A DNA stretch of 64,000 nucleotides from CAZUAQ01 sp964618455 (GTDB lineage Bacteria; Planctomycetota; Phycisphaerae; UBA1845; PWPN01), in NCBI GenBank assembly GCA_964618455.1, contig CAZUAQ010000016.1, positions 51,036 to 115,035 on the forward strand. Reading direction: 5' to 3'. The notes beneath the pieces were generated by a model that did not search any database, had not been told where the DNA came from, and was given only the letters and a program-made list of their open reading frames with translations. Position 1 is the stretch's first letter, and every line of letters starts with the position of its first letter. Below are positions 8,827-18,225 of this stretch, piece after piece. Made by a program: the position numbers and the translations under genes.

Positions 8827-10956
8827 TCAGTCGTCCGCCGGGCCGATGTAGACGTCATCGAAGAGGACGTTGCCCTGGCCGCCCTGGGCGTGGAGGTTGA
8901 TCGAGATCCGGCGGGATTTCTCGGGCGCGACACCGGACGCTTCCAGCCAGACCCACTCGCGGTCGCGCTTGTCGGCGCCGCGCAGCCTCTTCGAGTCGAT
9001 GACCTTGCCGATCCGCGCGCCGGAATCCTCGGTGAACTCGACGGAGATCCAGCCGGTGTGCTCCTTGTCCGCGGCATCGACCTTGACCCACGCCCCGGCA
9101 ACGTAACGCGTGCCGGGCTCGGCGGTGCCGTAGTGCGTGATCTGACGGATGTGCACGCTGCCGGGCACCATGAAGAGCTTCTGCGAGCGTTGCCCGGTGT
9201 GGGCGTCCTCATCGGTCACGTCGGCGAGGCGGTTCTTGAAGTCGCGCACGTTCGGCGGTTCGAAGCCGAGGGCGATGCCGGTCTTGCCGCCACCCCCGCC
9301 GCCCGATTCCATGCCACCGTTCTTGAGCATGTTGTCCGCCTTGGGGTGCGTATTCTTCCCGAGGAAGAAGTCGTGCTGATTGGCCTTGCCCGCCTGGACC
9401 TCCATGTCGGCGGAGGTGTACGTCATCATGCCGCGATGGGAGCCGATGAGCCGATAGCGCGCGGGGATCACGTCGTCGAACTCGTACTCGCCGTCGCGAT
9501 CGGTCGTGACTTTCTTTCCGGTCGGGTCGAGCTGAACGGTCGCACCGTGCAGGGGGTCGCCGCTGTCGCTGCTGACGACGCGTCCCTTGAGCTCCGCGCG
9601 CTCATTCGCTTCCATGGCGATGTCCAGGATGGTGTTCTCGGCGCGACTGACATCGACGCGTTTGCGGATCTTGTCGAAGCCGGGCTTCTCGAAGGTGACG
9701 GTGTACTTCCCGGGGCGAAGCTTCCCGAAGAAGAAGTTGCCCATGGGGTCGCTCGTGGTGCGCTTGGTGTCGACATGGACGACCACGCCCTGCAGACGCG
9801 TGCCGACCCCATCCACGGTGAGCGTGCCATTGATCGCGCCGGTAGAGTCGGTCGGCTTGGCCAGCGACGCCACCACCCAGTACTGGTAGTGCGCATCGGT
9901 CGGCGAGCCATCTTCGTTGATACCGCTGTCAGGATTTACCCAGTCAAAGCGCTGCCAGCCGCGATCGCTGAACTGGAAGGGAAACACCGCCATGATTTCG
10001 TTCCACCGCGGCCAGTAATCGCGGAAGGCACGCATGATGTAGTCCGCACGGTTGTATTCGTCGATGATCGGGTGGCCTTCGCTGTGAAGGAAGGTGCCGT
10101 TGCCGAGGTCGTAGCCGGTTTCGGTGATGAAGACTTTGACATCCTCTCGCCCGTGTTTGGCGAGGCTCTTCAACTCGTTCATGTAAGAGTCGATGGTCAA
10201 TTCGGAACCTTCAGGGGCGGTGCCATCGTGCAGGTTGACCGACGGCGGTCGGTTCATCGGGTACGGATGAACGCTCCAGTAATCGAAGGCTTTGATGAAG
10301 TCCGGGTGGGCCTTGCAGAGTTTGTCGGCCCATTCGCCGCTGCTGGCGAGTCCGCCGTTAAGGATCTTGATACGATCGTCGCCGATGGAACGAATCGCCT
10401 CGGACACCTGCACGAAGAAGGCGGCATATTCCTCGGCGTTGGTTTCGCCGGACCATTCGACGGCCAGGTTGGGTTCGTTCCAGACTTCGATGTAGAGCGG
10501 GCACTTGTCGGAGCGGGGCAGATCCTCGACGACACGCTTGAAGGCGCTGGCCAGCGAGCTGTAATCGCCGGGCGCGTCGGGGATGGGCCGTTTCCAGTAG
10601 CTCTTGCCGCCATCGTACACTCCGGCCAGCCGGATGAAGGGGACGAGCTCGAGCTCATAGCAGCGGTTGACGTAGTCGACCCAGCCGGAACGCGCCCCGC
10701 GCGTCTTGGCGGTGATGCCGGTGAACATGGTCTTGGCATGGCCCCAGCGGCCGACAAGGTACTTTGCCCAGCGCAGGGTGCGATCGCCGTAGGATCCGGG
10801 CTTGCCGTCCTGGACAAGCAGGTGGGCACCATAGTAATTCCGCGGCAGGTCGTAGTAGGTCTCGCTCTTCGGCTGACCGAGAGCAGGGGTGACCAAGCTG
10901 GATCCTGCGATCAGAAGCGCCAAGAATGCTGTCAGGGGTTGAAGACCTCGGGTCAT
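8827..10956 (-). CDS. Secreted clan-A glycosidase with carboxypeptidase-regulatory-like and CBM-like domains
   Basis: Predicted extracytoplasmic glycoside hydrolase. A signal peptide occupies about the first 28 residues. Residues 35-385 form a TIM barrel with the acid/base motif EVWNEPN (Glu near 161) and the nucleophile motif FITETGYD (Glu near 279), as in GH39/GH5-like enzymes. Two carboxypeptidase-regulatory-like beta-sandwiches follow at roughly 380-445 and 460-525. The C-terminal module starts NMLKNGGMESGG and ends LFDDVYIG, like CBM4/9-type jelly rolls. The start at 10956 has GAGGAG upstream; an in-frame ATG lies ten codons earlier. The exact GH family and substrate are uncertain. Confidence 0.8.
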   Translation of the reverse strand: MTRGLQPLTAFLALLIAGSSLVTPALGQPKSETYYDLPRNYYGAHLLVQDGKPGSYGDRTLRWAKYLVGRWGHAKTMFTGITAKTRGARSGWVDYVNRCYELELVPFIRLAGVYDGGKSYWKRPIPDAPGDYSSLASAFKRVVEDLPRSDKCPLYIEVWNEPNLAVEWSGETNAEEYAAFFVQVSEAIRSIGDDRIKILNGGLASSGEWADKLCKAHPDFIKAFDYWSVHPYPMNRPPSVNLHDGTAPEGSELTIDSYMNELKSLAKHGREDVKVFITETGYDLGNGTFLHSEGHPIIDEYNRADYIMRAFRDYWPRWNEIMAVFPFQFSDRGWQRFDWVNPDSGINEDGSPTDAHYQYWVVASLAKPTDSTGAINGTLTVDGVGTRLQGVVVHVDTKRTTSDPMGNFFFGKLRPGKYTVTFEKPGFDKIRKRVDVSRAENTILDIAMEANERAELKGRVVSSDSGDPLHGATVQLDPTGKKVTTDRDGEYEFDDVIPARYRLIGSHRGMMTYTSADMEVQAGKANQHDFFLGKNTHPKADNMLKNGGMESGGGGGGKTGIALGFEPPNVRDFKNRLADVTDEDAHTGQRSQKLFMVPGSVHIRQITHYGTAEPGTRYVAGAWVKVDAADKEHTGWISVEFTEDSGARIGKVIDSKRLRGADKRDREWVWLEASGVAPEKSRRISINLHAQGGQGNVLFDDVYIGPADD

Positions 10957-11186
10957 GCGAAAACTCTCCTCTCGGGGGCGTTCCATTGGGGACTACGCTT
11001 GGCGGGGTTTACTCGAAGTCGAAATCTCGTCACTCCGCCGTCAGGTGGTTACATACTTCTGGCGGCGACTCCACGCGTGCTCGCGACTTTATACCCGATC
11101 CGGGCTCCGGCGTCGCTGACAATCCGAGCAGGACGGAGGGATTCGAAGTGCCTCTTTCCTTGATCCCAGGGGATCGGGACGTTATT

Positions 11187-11205
11187 CTGTCCGGACTGTG
11201 GACAG
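11187..11205. promoter_or_regulatory. Inverted repeat in divergent promoter region
   Basis: CTGTCC and GGACAG separated by seven bases, about 45 bases upstream of the transketolase start and in the 292-base gap to the divergent glycosidase. It could be an operator or a leader hairpin. No known regulator site was recognised. Confidence 0.3.
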
Positions 11206-11248
11206 ATCCGGTAATACGCCTCTAACTGTTGATACGATAGGAACTTAG

Positions 11249-13174
11249 ATGAGTGCTTCCGTAGAATCCCGAATCATCGAGAACTGTAAAAACGTGGTGC
11301 GGATGACCACCCAAGCGGGGTCGGGACATCCTTCAAGCGCGCTGTCGATCGTGCATCTGGTCGCGCAGTTGATGTACGAGCAGATGCGGTACGATCCGTC
11401 GGATCCGTGGAACCCGGGCAATGACCGTCTCGTGCTGAGCGAGGGGCATTCGGTGCCGGTGGTGTACGCGGTGTACGCGGATCTTGGTGGCGCGGTCGGC
11501 ATGTCGAAGTCGGACAGCCGGGCGCTGAAGGCGGACGATCTGGCGACGCTTCGCGAGTTGGACAGCGTGCTGGACGGACATCCGAACCCGGCGGAAGGGT
11601 TTCCCTTCTTCGACGCCGCCACCGGATCCCTCGGCCAGGGGCTGAGCGTCTCGGCGGGGCTGGCCCTGGCAGCGCGGCGGCGCGGTATCGACAAGAAGGT
11701 GTATTGCATCATCGGCGACGGCGAATCGCGCGAGGGGCAGATCTGGGAAGCGCTGGACTTCATCGTCGATCATAAGCTCACGAACGTCTGCCCGATCTTC
11801 AACTGCAACGGGCAGGGGCAGGCGGACTACGTGTCCGGGCAGCAGTCGGCGGAGACGCTGGCGAAGAAGCTGGAGGCGTTCGGTTACGACGCAACAGTGA
11901 TCGACGGCCACGACCTGTCGGCGGTCAAGAGTGCGCTGAGCAACGTCGGCGGTGCGAAGCCGGTCGCGATCGTGGCGAAGACGGAGAAGGGCTGGGGCGT
12001 GGAGAGCCTCAAGGACAAGAGCAATCACGGCAAGCCGCTCGATGAGGACAAGGTCGCCGAGGCGGAATCGAGCCTCGATGCCATCGCGAAGAAGTTGAAC
12101 ATCACGGTCAGCGACAGCGCTCCCACACCACCCGGGCCGGTATCGAGCAACGGATCGCTCAAGAGCGGGAAAGTGCAGCTCGGGCCGTTTGAAGAGGCCA
12201 TGGAGAAAGCAGGCCTGGGGGGTAAGGAAAAGGTCGCCACGCGGCGCGCCTACGGCGCGGCGTTGCTGGCGTTGGGTGAGGCGGACGAGCGGATCGTGGC
12301 AGTCGATGGCGACGTATCGAACTCGACGTTCGCGAACATCTTCGCCAAGAAGTTCCCGGACCGCTTCTTCGAGTGCAAGATCGCCGAGCAGAACATGATC
12401 TCTGTGGCGGCGGGCCTGGCGGCGGGAGGCTTGATCCCCTTTGCGAGCACGTTCGCGAAGTTCCTGGCAAGGGCGTACGACCAGATCGAGATGGCGGCGA
12501 TCACGCGGGCGAACATCAACCTGGTGGGCTCGCACTCGGGCTGCTCGCTGGGGGCGGACGGCCCCAGCCAGATGAGCCTGCCGGATCTTGCCTATTTCCG
12601 GGCGTACACCAAGGCCGAGGACGGCATCACGGGCAACCCCGCCGCGTGCCTGTTCCATCCCGCCGATGCCGTGGCGGCGTACCGCTTGACCGAGCTGGCG
12701 GCGAACACGCCGAACATCTGCTACGTGCGGACGCATCGTCCGGACGTCGTCGCGCTGTACGGTCCGGACGAGACGTTCGAAGTCGGCGGATCGAAGACAC
12801 TGGCGGAAGGTGACAGGCTGACCGTCGTGGCGAGCGGTTACATGACGACGCTCGCGCTGGCGGCGGTACGCGATCTGGAGAAGCAGGGCGTGAAGTGCAA
12901 CCTGTTCGACGCGTACTGCCTGCCGCTGAACTGTGAACCGATTCTGGCGGCGGCGCGGAAAGCAGGCGGGACGATCCTGACGGTGGAGGACAACTTTGCC
13001 GGCGGGTTCAACGCCGCGCTGGCCGAGGCGGCAGCGGAAGCAGGCGACGTGCGCGTGTTCGCGATGACCGCGCCGCGGATTCCGAAGTCCGGCAAGAACG
13101 GCGACCTCGTGCTGAGTTCGCTCGGACTCGGCCCGGAGGACATCACCGCCAGGGCGAAATCGCTCGCCGGCTGA
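11249..13174 (+). CDS. tkt: Transketolase
   Basis: Thiamine-diphosphate enzyme of the pentose phosphate pathway that moves two-carbon units between ketose and aldose phosphates. At 641 residues it is a full-length single-chain enzyme. Residues 1-275 are the TPP-binding domain, with TTQAGSGHPSSALS and the GDGESREGQIWEA...NCNGQGQ motif. After a flexible linker rich in proline, serine and glycine (about 285-310) come the pyrimidine-binding domain (DGDVSNSTF, FECKIAEQNMISVAAG, containing the conserved catalytic glutamate) and a C-terminal domain ending near 641. AGGAA precedes the ATG. The fused layout resembles planctomycete and chlorobial transketolases more than the classic E. coli type, which is an inference. 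Confidence 0.93.
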   Translation: MSASVESRIIENCKNVVRMTTQAGSGHPSSALSIVHLVAQLMYEQMRYDPSDPWNPGNDRLVLSEGHSVPVVYAVYADLGGAVGMSKSDSRALKADDLATLRELDSVLDGHPNPAEGFPFFDAATGSLGQGLSVSAGLALAARRRGIDKKVYCIIGDGESREGQIWEALDFIVDHKLTNVCPIFNCNGQGQADYVSGQQSAETLAKKLEAFGYDATVIDGHDLSAVKSALSNVGGAKPVAIVAKTEKGWGVESLKDKSNHGKPLDEDKVAEAESSLDAIAKKLNITVSDSAPTPPGPVSSNGSLKSGKVQLGPFEEAMEKAGLGGKEKVATRRAYGAALLALGEADERIVAVDGDVSNSTFANIFAKKFPDRFFECKIAEQNMISVAAGLAAGGLIPFASTFAKFLARAYDQIEMAAITRANINLVGSHSGCSLGADGPSQMSLPDLAYFRAYTKAEDGITGNPAACLFHPADAVAAYRLTELAANTPNICYVRTHRPDVVALYGPDETFEVGGSKTLAEGDRLTVVASGYMTTLALAAVRDLEKQGVKCNLFDAYCLPLNCEPILAAARKAGGTILTVEDNFAGGFNAALAEAAAEAGDVRVFAMTAPRIPKSGKNGDLVLSSLGLGPEDITARAKSLAG

Positions 13175-13204
13175 GCAACGCGATTGCTCTATGAAAACAA
13201 AGCA

Positions 13205-13248
13205 AGGCCGCTGTACTCGGTGAACCTGAGAGCAGCGGCCTTTCTGTT
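13205..13248 (+). terminator. Intrinsic terminator after transketolase
   Basis: AGGCCGCTG and its perfect complement CAGCGGCCT (13233-13241) form a nine-base-pair stem with a 19-base loop, followed by TTCTGTTT. It ends next to the stop codon of the convergent gene at 13249, and the A-rich left flank could let it work in both directions. Confidence 0.75.
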
Positions 13249-14064
13249 TCAGGAAGAACCGAGCGCGGCGCACTGCGGGTCGGCCGGCTGATCCGGTGCG
13301 GTGATGCACCGCTGAAACAGAGAGAAGTCGCGCTGATCGACGTCGCCATCACGGTCAAGATCGGGAGCGATGATCTCTTCATCGTCAGGCTCGGCAGCGC
13401 AGGCAGGCGGCAGGTTTTCCGGGTCGTAAGGCAATGCCGGGCCGGTCGCGCAGGCGGCGAAGAGTTCGAAGTCGTCGCTATCCACATCGTTGTCGCAATC
13501 GTAGTCCGCCGGACAAGGCGCAAACCCGGCGGAAAACGCGAACATCAGCGGTTCGGAATCGGCATAATCGGTCGCGCCCTTGTCCTTGAGGATGAACGTG
13601 ACGACCCACACACACTGGTCGGGCTCGAAAGCGGGATCGGTCGTATCGATCAGCCAGATCGGATGGGCGTGACTTCCGGGTCCGCCGATGCGCATCTCGG
13701 GCGGGGCAAGGAAATTGATGATCAGGAACGACGGGGTTTGAATCTGAAGCAGCGCGGGGTCTACATCAAGCTGCTCCATCCAGACGTCGGCGCCGGCTTC
13801 GAGAGGATAGACATCGTGCTCCGGCGATGCGATCACCACGTCGCTGAAGCCGGGGATGGAGGCGCTGAACCCTTCCAGCGGTCCGCCGGGTGGGATTTCT
13901 TCCAGCACGGTCAACGCCTCGTTCGGCACGCCATCGGCGCGGTGCCACGTCAATTGCCCTTCGGCGGTCCGGCCGACGAGCATGTGGGCTTCATGGCCCC
14001 ATGCGTGTGGCGTCGCCGGCAGGACCAGGGCCACCATCGTGATGACGTATGATCTTGTACGCAT
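13249..14064 (-). CDS. Exported protein with paired EF-hand (dockerin-like) tail
   Basis: Function unknown. A signal peptide ends near PHAWG, giving a mature protein that begins HEAHMLVG. The main domain (about residues 25-190) resembles the PEP-CTERM protein encoded two genes upstream: both have a PGFS segment, a ...DV...DPxL... segment, HxHP and an ADSxP segment in the same order. Two calcium-binding EF-hand repeats close the protein, DNDVDSDDFELFAAC and DRDGDVDQRDFSLFQRC, followed by a final DPQC. Such tails are dockerin-like and may attach the protein to a partner. The start at 14064 follows GGAG. Confidence 0.65.
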   Translation of the reverse strand: MRTRSYVITMVALVLPATPHAWGHEAHMLVGRTAEGQLTWHRADGVPNEALTVLEEIPPGGPLEGFSASIPGFSDVVIASPEHDVYPLEAGADVWMEQLDVDPALLQIQTPSFLIINFLAPPEMRIGGPGSHAHPIWLIDTTDPAFEPDQCVWVVTFILKDKGATDYADSEPLMFAFSAGFAPCPADYDCDNDVDSDDFELFAACATGPALPYDPENLPPACAAEPDDEEIIAPDLDRDGDVDQRDFSLFQRCITAPDQPADPQCAALGSS

Positions 14065-14099
14065 TTCACCATGCTCCCGGTGTTGCGGAGATTCTGATA

Positions 14100-14837
14100 T
14101 CAGTGCCCGACTTTCGGGTCGTACATGTTGTGCGCCCAATCGGGCACAAGTTGAGCGCCCTGCCGTTCGATGCCGCGCAGCAAGTACGTCTGCTCGAAGC
14201 GCATCGGGGAAACATGCCCATCGGCAAAGGTGTAGTGCGCCTTGCCGAAGTGGCGATCGAGGGCGATCTGCTGCCTCGCTTCATGGACCGGATTGACCAG
14301 CCAGAGTTCCACGTGAATGTGATCCGCCACCGCGAAGCCTCCGGTCTCGGCCAGTTCGGCGAATACGATCGTTGTGGCCGGGCGCCGCACGCTTTCGATC
14401 GTGTCGTAATCTTCCCATCCCGGCAGGCTTCCGGTGAGATAATCATTTAAGGCATAGCCCACACGGCGTAACTCCGGAGGATCGGAGCCGGGCAGCGGGG
14501 TCTCCCAATGCGGACTCTCGTCCGACGGGCAACGGGCCACGAGTGCATCTCCGTAGTCCCGGCGCATCGTGTAGAACCAGCTTCCTTTCTCGCGATCGTC
14601 AGAACCCTGAGCGCCGCCATGGACGAAACCGCCGGCGATCAACTTCCCGTCATGCGCGCCGGCGTACATGTGCCAGGCGATGCCGAGTTGACGCAAGTTG
14701 CTCTGACAGGCGACGGCGCGCGCCTGAGCGCGCGCCCGACTGAGCGAGGGCAGGAGAATCGCCACCAGCAAAGCAATGATGGCGACGACCACCAGCACCT
14801 CGATCAGCGTGAACGCGTGTCGTCGAAGGACATTCAT
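14100..14837 (-). CDS. Type II/IV pseudopilin-like protein with H-X9-DG motif
   Basis: Prepilin-like exported protein of the planctomycete H-X9-DG class. The N-terminus RRHAFTLIEVLVVVAIIALL is a class III signal to be cut and methylated by prepilin peptidase, and a candidate peptidase lies at 44475. The globular domain contains SNLRQLGIAWHMY and ends with a histidine, nine residues and DG in HFGKAHYTFADG. It sits between two homologous exported proteins, on the same strand. The start is taken at 14837; a GTG at 14855 is an alternative, and neither has a strong ribosome site. Confidence 0.85.
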   Translation of the reverse strand: MNVLRRHAFTLIEVLVVVAIIALLVAILLPSLSRARAQARAVACQSNLRQLGIAWHMYAGAHDGKLIAGGFVHGGAQGSDDREKGSWFYTMRRDYGDALVARCPSDESPHWETPLPGSDPPELRRVGYALNDYLTGSLPGWEDYDTIESVRRPATTIVFAELAETGGFAVADHIHVELWLVNPVHEARQQIALDRHFGKAHYTFADGHVSPMRFEQTYLLRGIERQGAQLVPDWAHNMYDPKVGH

Positions 14838-14867
14838 GGAATGAAGTTGAACCACGCTCGCCCCATA

Positions 14868-15545
14868 TCAGGATCGGCGACGAATCCGCAGCATCAGCAC
14901 GAAACCGGCGAGCAATCCGCTAAGGGCGGCGGGCTCGGGGACGACCTGGAAGTTCACGGTAAAGGGTTGTGAATCGGCCAGGGCGCCGTTGTTGTCGCTC
15001 AAGTGAAAGGTGGCGGTGAACATCTGGCCGAGCGCAGGATTCTCGGATTCATCGATGAAGAACGTCGGATGCCCGTGGAAGTCGGAACCCAGTGTCCAGG
15101 TGGTCATGGGCTGAAGCGTGCTGCTGTTCAACATCGACAGTCCCGGATCGATCTGGTCGACGTGCAGCACGACGTCGACCTCGCCATGCGTGTAGCCGGG
15201 ATCCAGCCAGGAGTAGTAGCCATGACCGCCGAACTCCTGATCGCCGACCTCCAGCGTCGAGAAGCCCGGGGCCTCGCCCGCCCATCCGGTAAGAATACCG
15301 CCACTCTGGTAGGTCAGCGGATAAATGGAATTCCCGAGTTCCCAGGGATGGGTATCGACCAACAGAGTCGCAGGCCACGGCGGCGAAGCGGGACTCTCGT
15401 AACTCGCGTCGTGCCCGTAGTAGTAGCCGATGCTCAGGTGATCCTCCGTCCCTCCACCCCCATGTCCCCAGGCGGGCGAAGCCAGACAGAGCCCCGCGAG
15501 GGCGATTCCGAGGACCTGGACCTGCGGTGTCGTGACAGCTTTCAT
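14868..15545 (-). CDS. PEP-CTERM exported protein
   Basis: Function unknown; sorted to the cell surface. The 225-residue precursor has a signal peptide ending near SPAWG, then a histidine- and glycine-rich mature start. The C-terminus is a PEP-CTERM tail: VPEP, a hydrophobic segment and the basic end RIRRRS, the signal read by exosortase. No exosortase gene is in the window. Its main domain shares motif order with the EF-hand protein ending at 13249. The start at 15545 follows AAAGGAG; an in-frame ATG 19 codons upstream is rejected because it would disrupt the signal peptide. Confidence 0.8.
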   Translation of the reverse strand: MKAVTTPQVQVLGIALAGLCLASPAWGHGGGGTEDHLSIGYYYGHDASYESPASPPWPATLLVDTHPWELGNSIYPLTYQSGGILTGWAGEAPGFSTLEVGDQEFGGHGYYSWLDPGYTHGEVDVVLHVDQIDPGLSMLNSSTLQPMTTWTLGSDFHGHPTFFIDESENPALGQMFTATFHLSDNNGALADSQPFTVNFQVVPEPAALSGLLAGFVLMLRIRRRS

Positions 15546-15622
15546 GATGCGTGCTCCTTTCGTCGGTGCGGCGGATGACCGTCCGCGGACCCAATAACCC
15601 AATCTCCCCTCGCCGGCTACAT

Positions 15623-15646
15623 ATGTATTACGAACAGATAATACAT
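15623..15646. promoter_or_regulatory. AT-rich perfect inverted repeat in divergent promoter
   Basis: ATGTATTA, eight bases, then TAATACAT. The perfect dyad lies between the PEP-CTERM gene (leftward) and the sulfatase gene (rightward), 78 bases upstream of the former. It stands out in otherwise GC-rich DNA and looks like an operator for a dimeric regulator, but could partly be promoter sequence. Confidence 0.4.
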
Positions 15647-15804
15647 AATACTGGGAGTGTAGGGCCCACCTCGGGATCTGTCAAGCCCATCCCGCGCCTT
15701 GGGAGGGGGGGCCGGTCCGATGGCGGCCGTTGGCTCGCGACTCAATCGGGATTTGGGTAGAACGCAGATTCCATTTCGAATGCGTTCCTATCGAGGAGGT
15801 GCAC

Positions 15805-17535
15805 ATGCCGGGTCAACGACTCATCGGAGCGGTGTCGGCGCTGGTCTGCGTCGCGTGGGCGGGAATACCGGCGGCGGCGGCAGAGCAGGCGACACCGAAC
15901 GTCGTGCTCATCATGACCGACGATCAGGGGTGGTGGGATCTTTCGTGTCACGGACATCCGACGCTGGAAACACCGCACCTCGATCGGCTGGCGAGTGAGA
16001 GTGTCGAGTTCATGCGTTTCTACGCGTCGCCGGTCTGCACACCGACGCGCGCGAGCCTCATGACCGGTCGACACTATCAGCGGACCGGCGCGATCGACAC
16101 GTATCGAGGGCTGGACACGCTGGACACGAGCGAAGTGACGTTGGCGGAGATGTTCCAACGCAAGGGGTACACCACTGCCCAGACGGGCAAATGGCATCTC
16201 GGGCGTTACGCGCGCTATCACCCGATGGCGCGCGGGTTCGATGAATACTTCGGCTTCTGGCAGTATGGCTACATCAATCGTTACTTCGATTCCGACGAAC
16301 TCTGGCACAACCGCGAACCCGTAGTGACGAAGGGGTACGTGACCGACGTGCTGACGGATCAGGCCATCCGGTTCATTCAATCGCACCCCGACGCGCCGTT
16401 CTTTCTCTACGTGCCGTACAACGCGCCGCACTTTCCCCATCTCGCGCCGGACGACCTCATCGAGAAGTATCTGGGGAAGGACCTGCCGCTTCGTGAGGCG
16501 CGGATCGCCGCCATGATCGATTCCATCGATCAGAACGTAGGGCGGATCCTCGCAGCGCTGGACGCGAACGATCTCGTGGACGATACCGTCGTGATCTTCA
16601 TGAGCGACAATGGCGGCGTGAGCCGGTCCTACAAGGCGGGGCTTCGCGGGAACAAGGGCAGCACGTACGAAGGCGGGATTCGCGTGCCGTTTTTCGCGCG
16701 ATGGCCCGGCCAGTTCCCGGCGGGGGCGAAGGTCGGGCCGGAGGTGATGGGCCAGCACATCGACCTGTTTCCAACGCTCTGCGAGTTGATCGGCGTGGAT
16801 CCACCGTCGGGTGTGGATCTGGACGGAAAGAGCCTGCTGTCCATCCTGCGCGCGGGCAAGGGAGAAAGCCCGCGGGAATATGCTTTTCACCAATGGTGCC
16901 GGGCGCGTCCGGACCCGGACAAGAGCTGGGCGGTGCAGAGCGTGCGGTACAAGCTGGTCAACGGGGAACTTTTTGACATGAAGAACGACCCGGGCGAGAC
17001 CAAGAACCTCGCCGAGGCGCATCCGGATATCGCCAAGAAACTGCACGACGAATTCATGCGCTGGTTCAACGATGTCACGGATCGCGACTACGGGCGCGTG
17101 CCGATCGAGGTGGGTCGGGCGGACGAGAATCCCGTGGAGGTGGACATCTCCTGGGCGGATTTCGAAGGCAAGGCCAAATACGGCTGGGGAAGCTATCACC
17201 GCGATCACATCGGCGGATGGACGACGCCGGAGGATCGGGCCATGTGGAAGCTCGACGTGGTACGTTCCGGGACCTACCGGGTCAGGCTCGCGTATGGCGC
17301 GCATCCCGACGTCACCGGGCAGCAGGCAAGTTTCGACATCGCGGACGAAAACTTGATCATCACACTCGAACCGCGCGCGGGCGCGATGGTGTACGAGGCG
17401 CATGAGGTGGGCGCGATCCAGCTCGAAAAGGGTCCGGTGACCTTGACGATCGCACCGTCAATACCGATGCCCGAGGACCAGGCGCAACACGGTCACCTGC
17501 GGTTGCACAAGATCTGGCTGGAACGGGCGGAATAA
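15805..17535 (+). CDS. Secreted arylsulfatase-type sulfatase
   Basis: Cuts sulfate esters from an extracellular substrate, probably a sulfated polysaccharide. A signal peptide ends near AAAAEQ. TDDQGWWD supplies the first metal aspartates, and CTPTR (Cys near residue 78) is the C-x-P-x-R signature whose cysteine is converted to formylglycine. TGKWHLG, SDNGG and GNKGSTYEGGIRVP are further active-site motifs of formylglycine sulfatases. After about residue 430 an extra beta-rich domain of some 145 residues may bind carbohydrate. The start at 15805 has GAGGAGGTG upstream. No maturase (anSME or FGE) gene is in the window. Confidence 0.92.
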   Translation: MPGQRLIGAVSALVCVAWAGIPAAAAEQATPNVVLIMTDDQGWWDLSCHGHPTLETPHLDRLASESVEFMRFYASPVCTPTRASLMTGRHYQRTGAIDTYRGLDTLDTSEVTLAEMFQRKGYTTAQTGKWHLGRYARYHPMARGFDEYFGFWQYGYINRYFDSDELWHNREPVVTKGYVTDVLTDQAIRFIQSHPDAPFFLYVPYNAPHFPHLAPDDLIEKYLGKDLPLREARIAAMIDSIDQNVGRILAALDANDLVDDTVVIFMSDNGGVSRSYKAGLRGNKGSTYEGGIRVPFFARWPGQFPAGAKVGPEVMGQHIDLFPTLCELIGVDPPSGVDLDGKSLLSILRAGKGESPREYAFHQWCRARPDPDKSWAVQSVRYKLVNGELFDMKNDPGETKNLAEAHPDIAKKLHDEFMRWFNDVTDRDYGRVPIEVGRADENPVEVDISWADFEGKAKYGWGSYHRDHIGGWTTPEDRAMWKLDVVRSGTYRVRLAYGAHPDVTGQQASFDIADENLIITLEPRAGAMVYEAHEVGAIQLEKGPVTLTIAPSIPMPEDQAQHGHLRLHKIWLERAE

Positions 17536-17547
17536 ATGGACTGGGGG

Positions 17548-18225
17548 TCAGATCCGGCCCTGCAATGTGTACTGGACCAGTGCCGCGCACTCATACGCGA
17601 TGTAAGGCAGGTAGAGGACGCGCCACCGCCAGCGTTTGCTTCGGTCAATCTCGTACGAGAACGGCGGCGGTCCCCCGTAGATCAGAAAGTCGTCATAGCC
17701 GCCTTGTTCGAAGATAGCTTTCACACGCCGGCTGTGACTGTGGTTGGTCACGATCAGAAAGCGCATCGTCTTGGGATCGATGCCGGGCAGGGCATCCACG
17801 CACGAAGGGTGATCGCCCGTCGTGGCGGAGGTGCGATCCACCAGAAGCGCCTCGTCCGGGACACCACACATGCGCAGCCATTCGCCCATGCGATCGGCGT
17901 GGTCTTCATGGCCGGTGAAGATGACGGTAGGGGCATAGCCTTCATGGTACAGCTCTGCCGCCCAGAAGAGCCGTTCGGTCCGCCCGCCGAGGCAGAGGAT
18001 GACGTCTGCTTTCTCGGGCGGCTGCGTGACGGTCAGCCACAGGTAGAGTCGATCGGTCAAGGGCGTGACGATGAGCACGATCAGCAGGAGAACACAGAGC
18101 AGCGAACCATAGAGGACCATCCGCCACGAACGCCTGATCGCACGGCCGAGAAACGAGGGGCGCTTCGGCGAATCGCCGACTTCGGGACGCTCTTGGGATC
18201 TTGTTTTCGATGGGCTCTGGACCAC
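17548..18225 (-). CDS. DUF218/YdcF-ElyC family membrane protein
   Basis: One N-terminal membrane segment (about residues 36-56) followed by a DUF218 domain: ADVILCLGG, RLFWAAELYHEGYAPTVIFTG and TSATTGDH. Relatives such as SanA, ElyC and YdcF act in envelope integrity, but the chemistry is unknown. The GTG start follows AGGAA. It is divergent from the DUF2723 gene, and its stop is 12 bases from the sulfatase stop. Confidence 0.8.
   Translation of the reverse strand: MVQSPSKTRSQERPEVGDSPKRPSFLGRAIRRSWRMVLYGSLLCVLLLIVLIVTPLTDRLYLWLTVTQPPEKADVILCLGGRTERLFWAAELYHEGYAPTVIFTGHEDHADRMGEWLRMCGVPDEALLVDRTSATTGDHPSCVDALPGIDPKTMRFLIVTNHSHSRRVKAIFEQGGYDDFLIYGGPPPFSYEIDRSKRWRWRVLYLPYIAYECAALVQYTLQGRI

Noticed and set aside
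8791..11163. Very long open frame (790 codons) on the plus strand
   Set aside because: It is antisense to the glycosidase gene, which has a signal peptide, catalytic motifs and a ribosome site. Long antisense frames are expected in GC-rich DNA.
14304..14319. Partial match to parS (GTTCCACGTGAA)
   Set aside because: It matches only about 12 of 16 bases and lies inside the pseudopilin gene.
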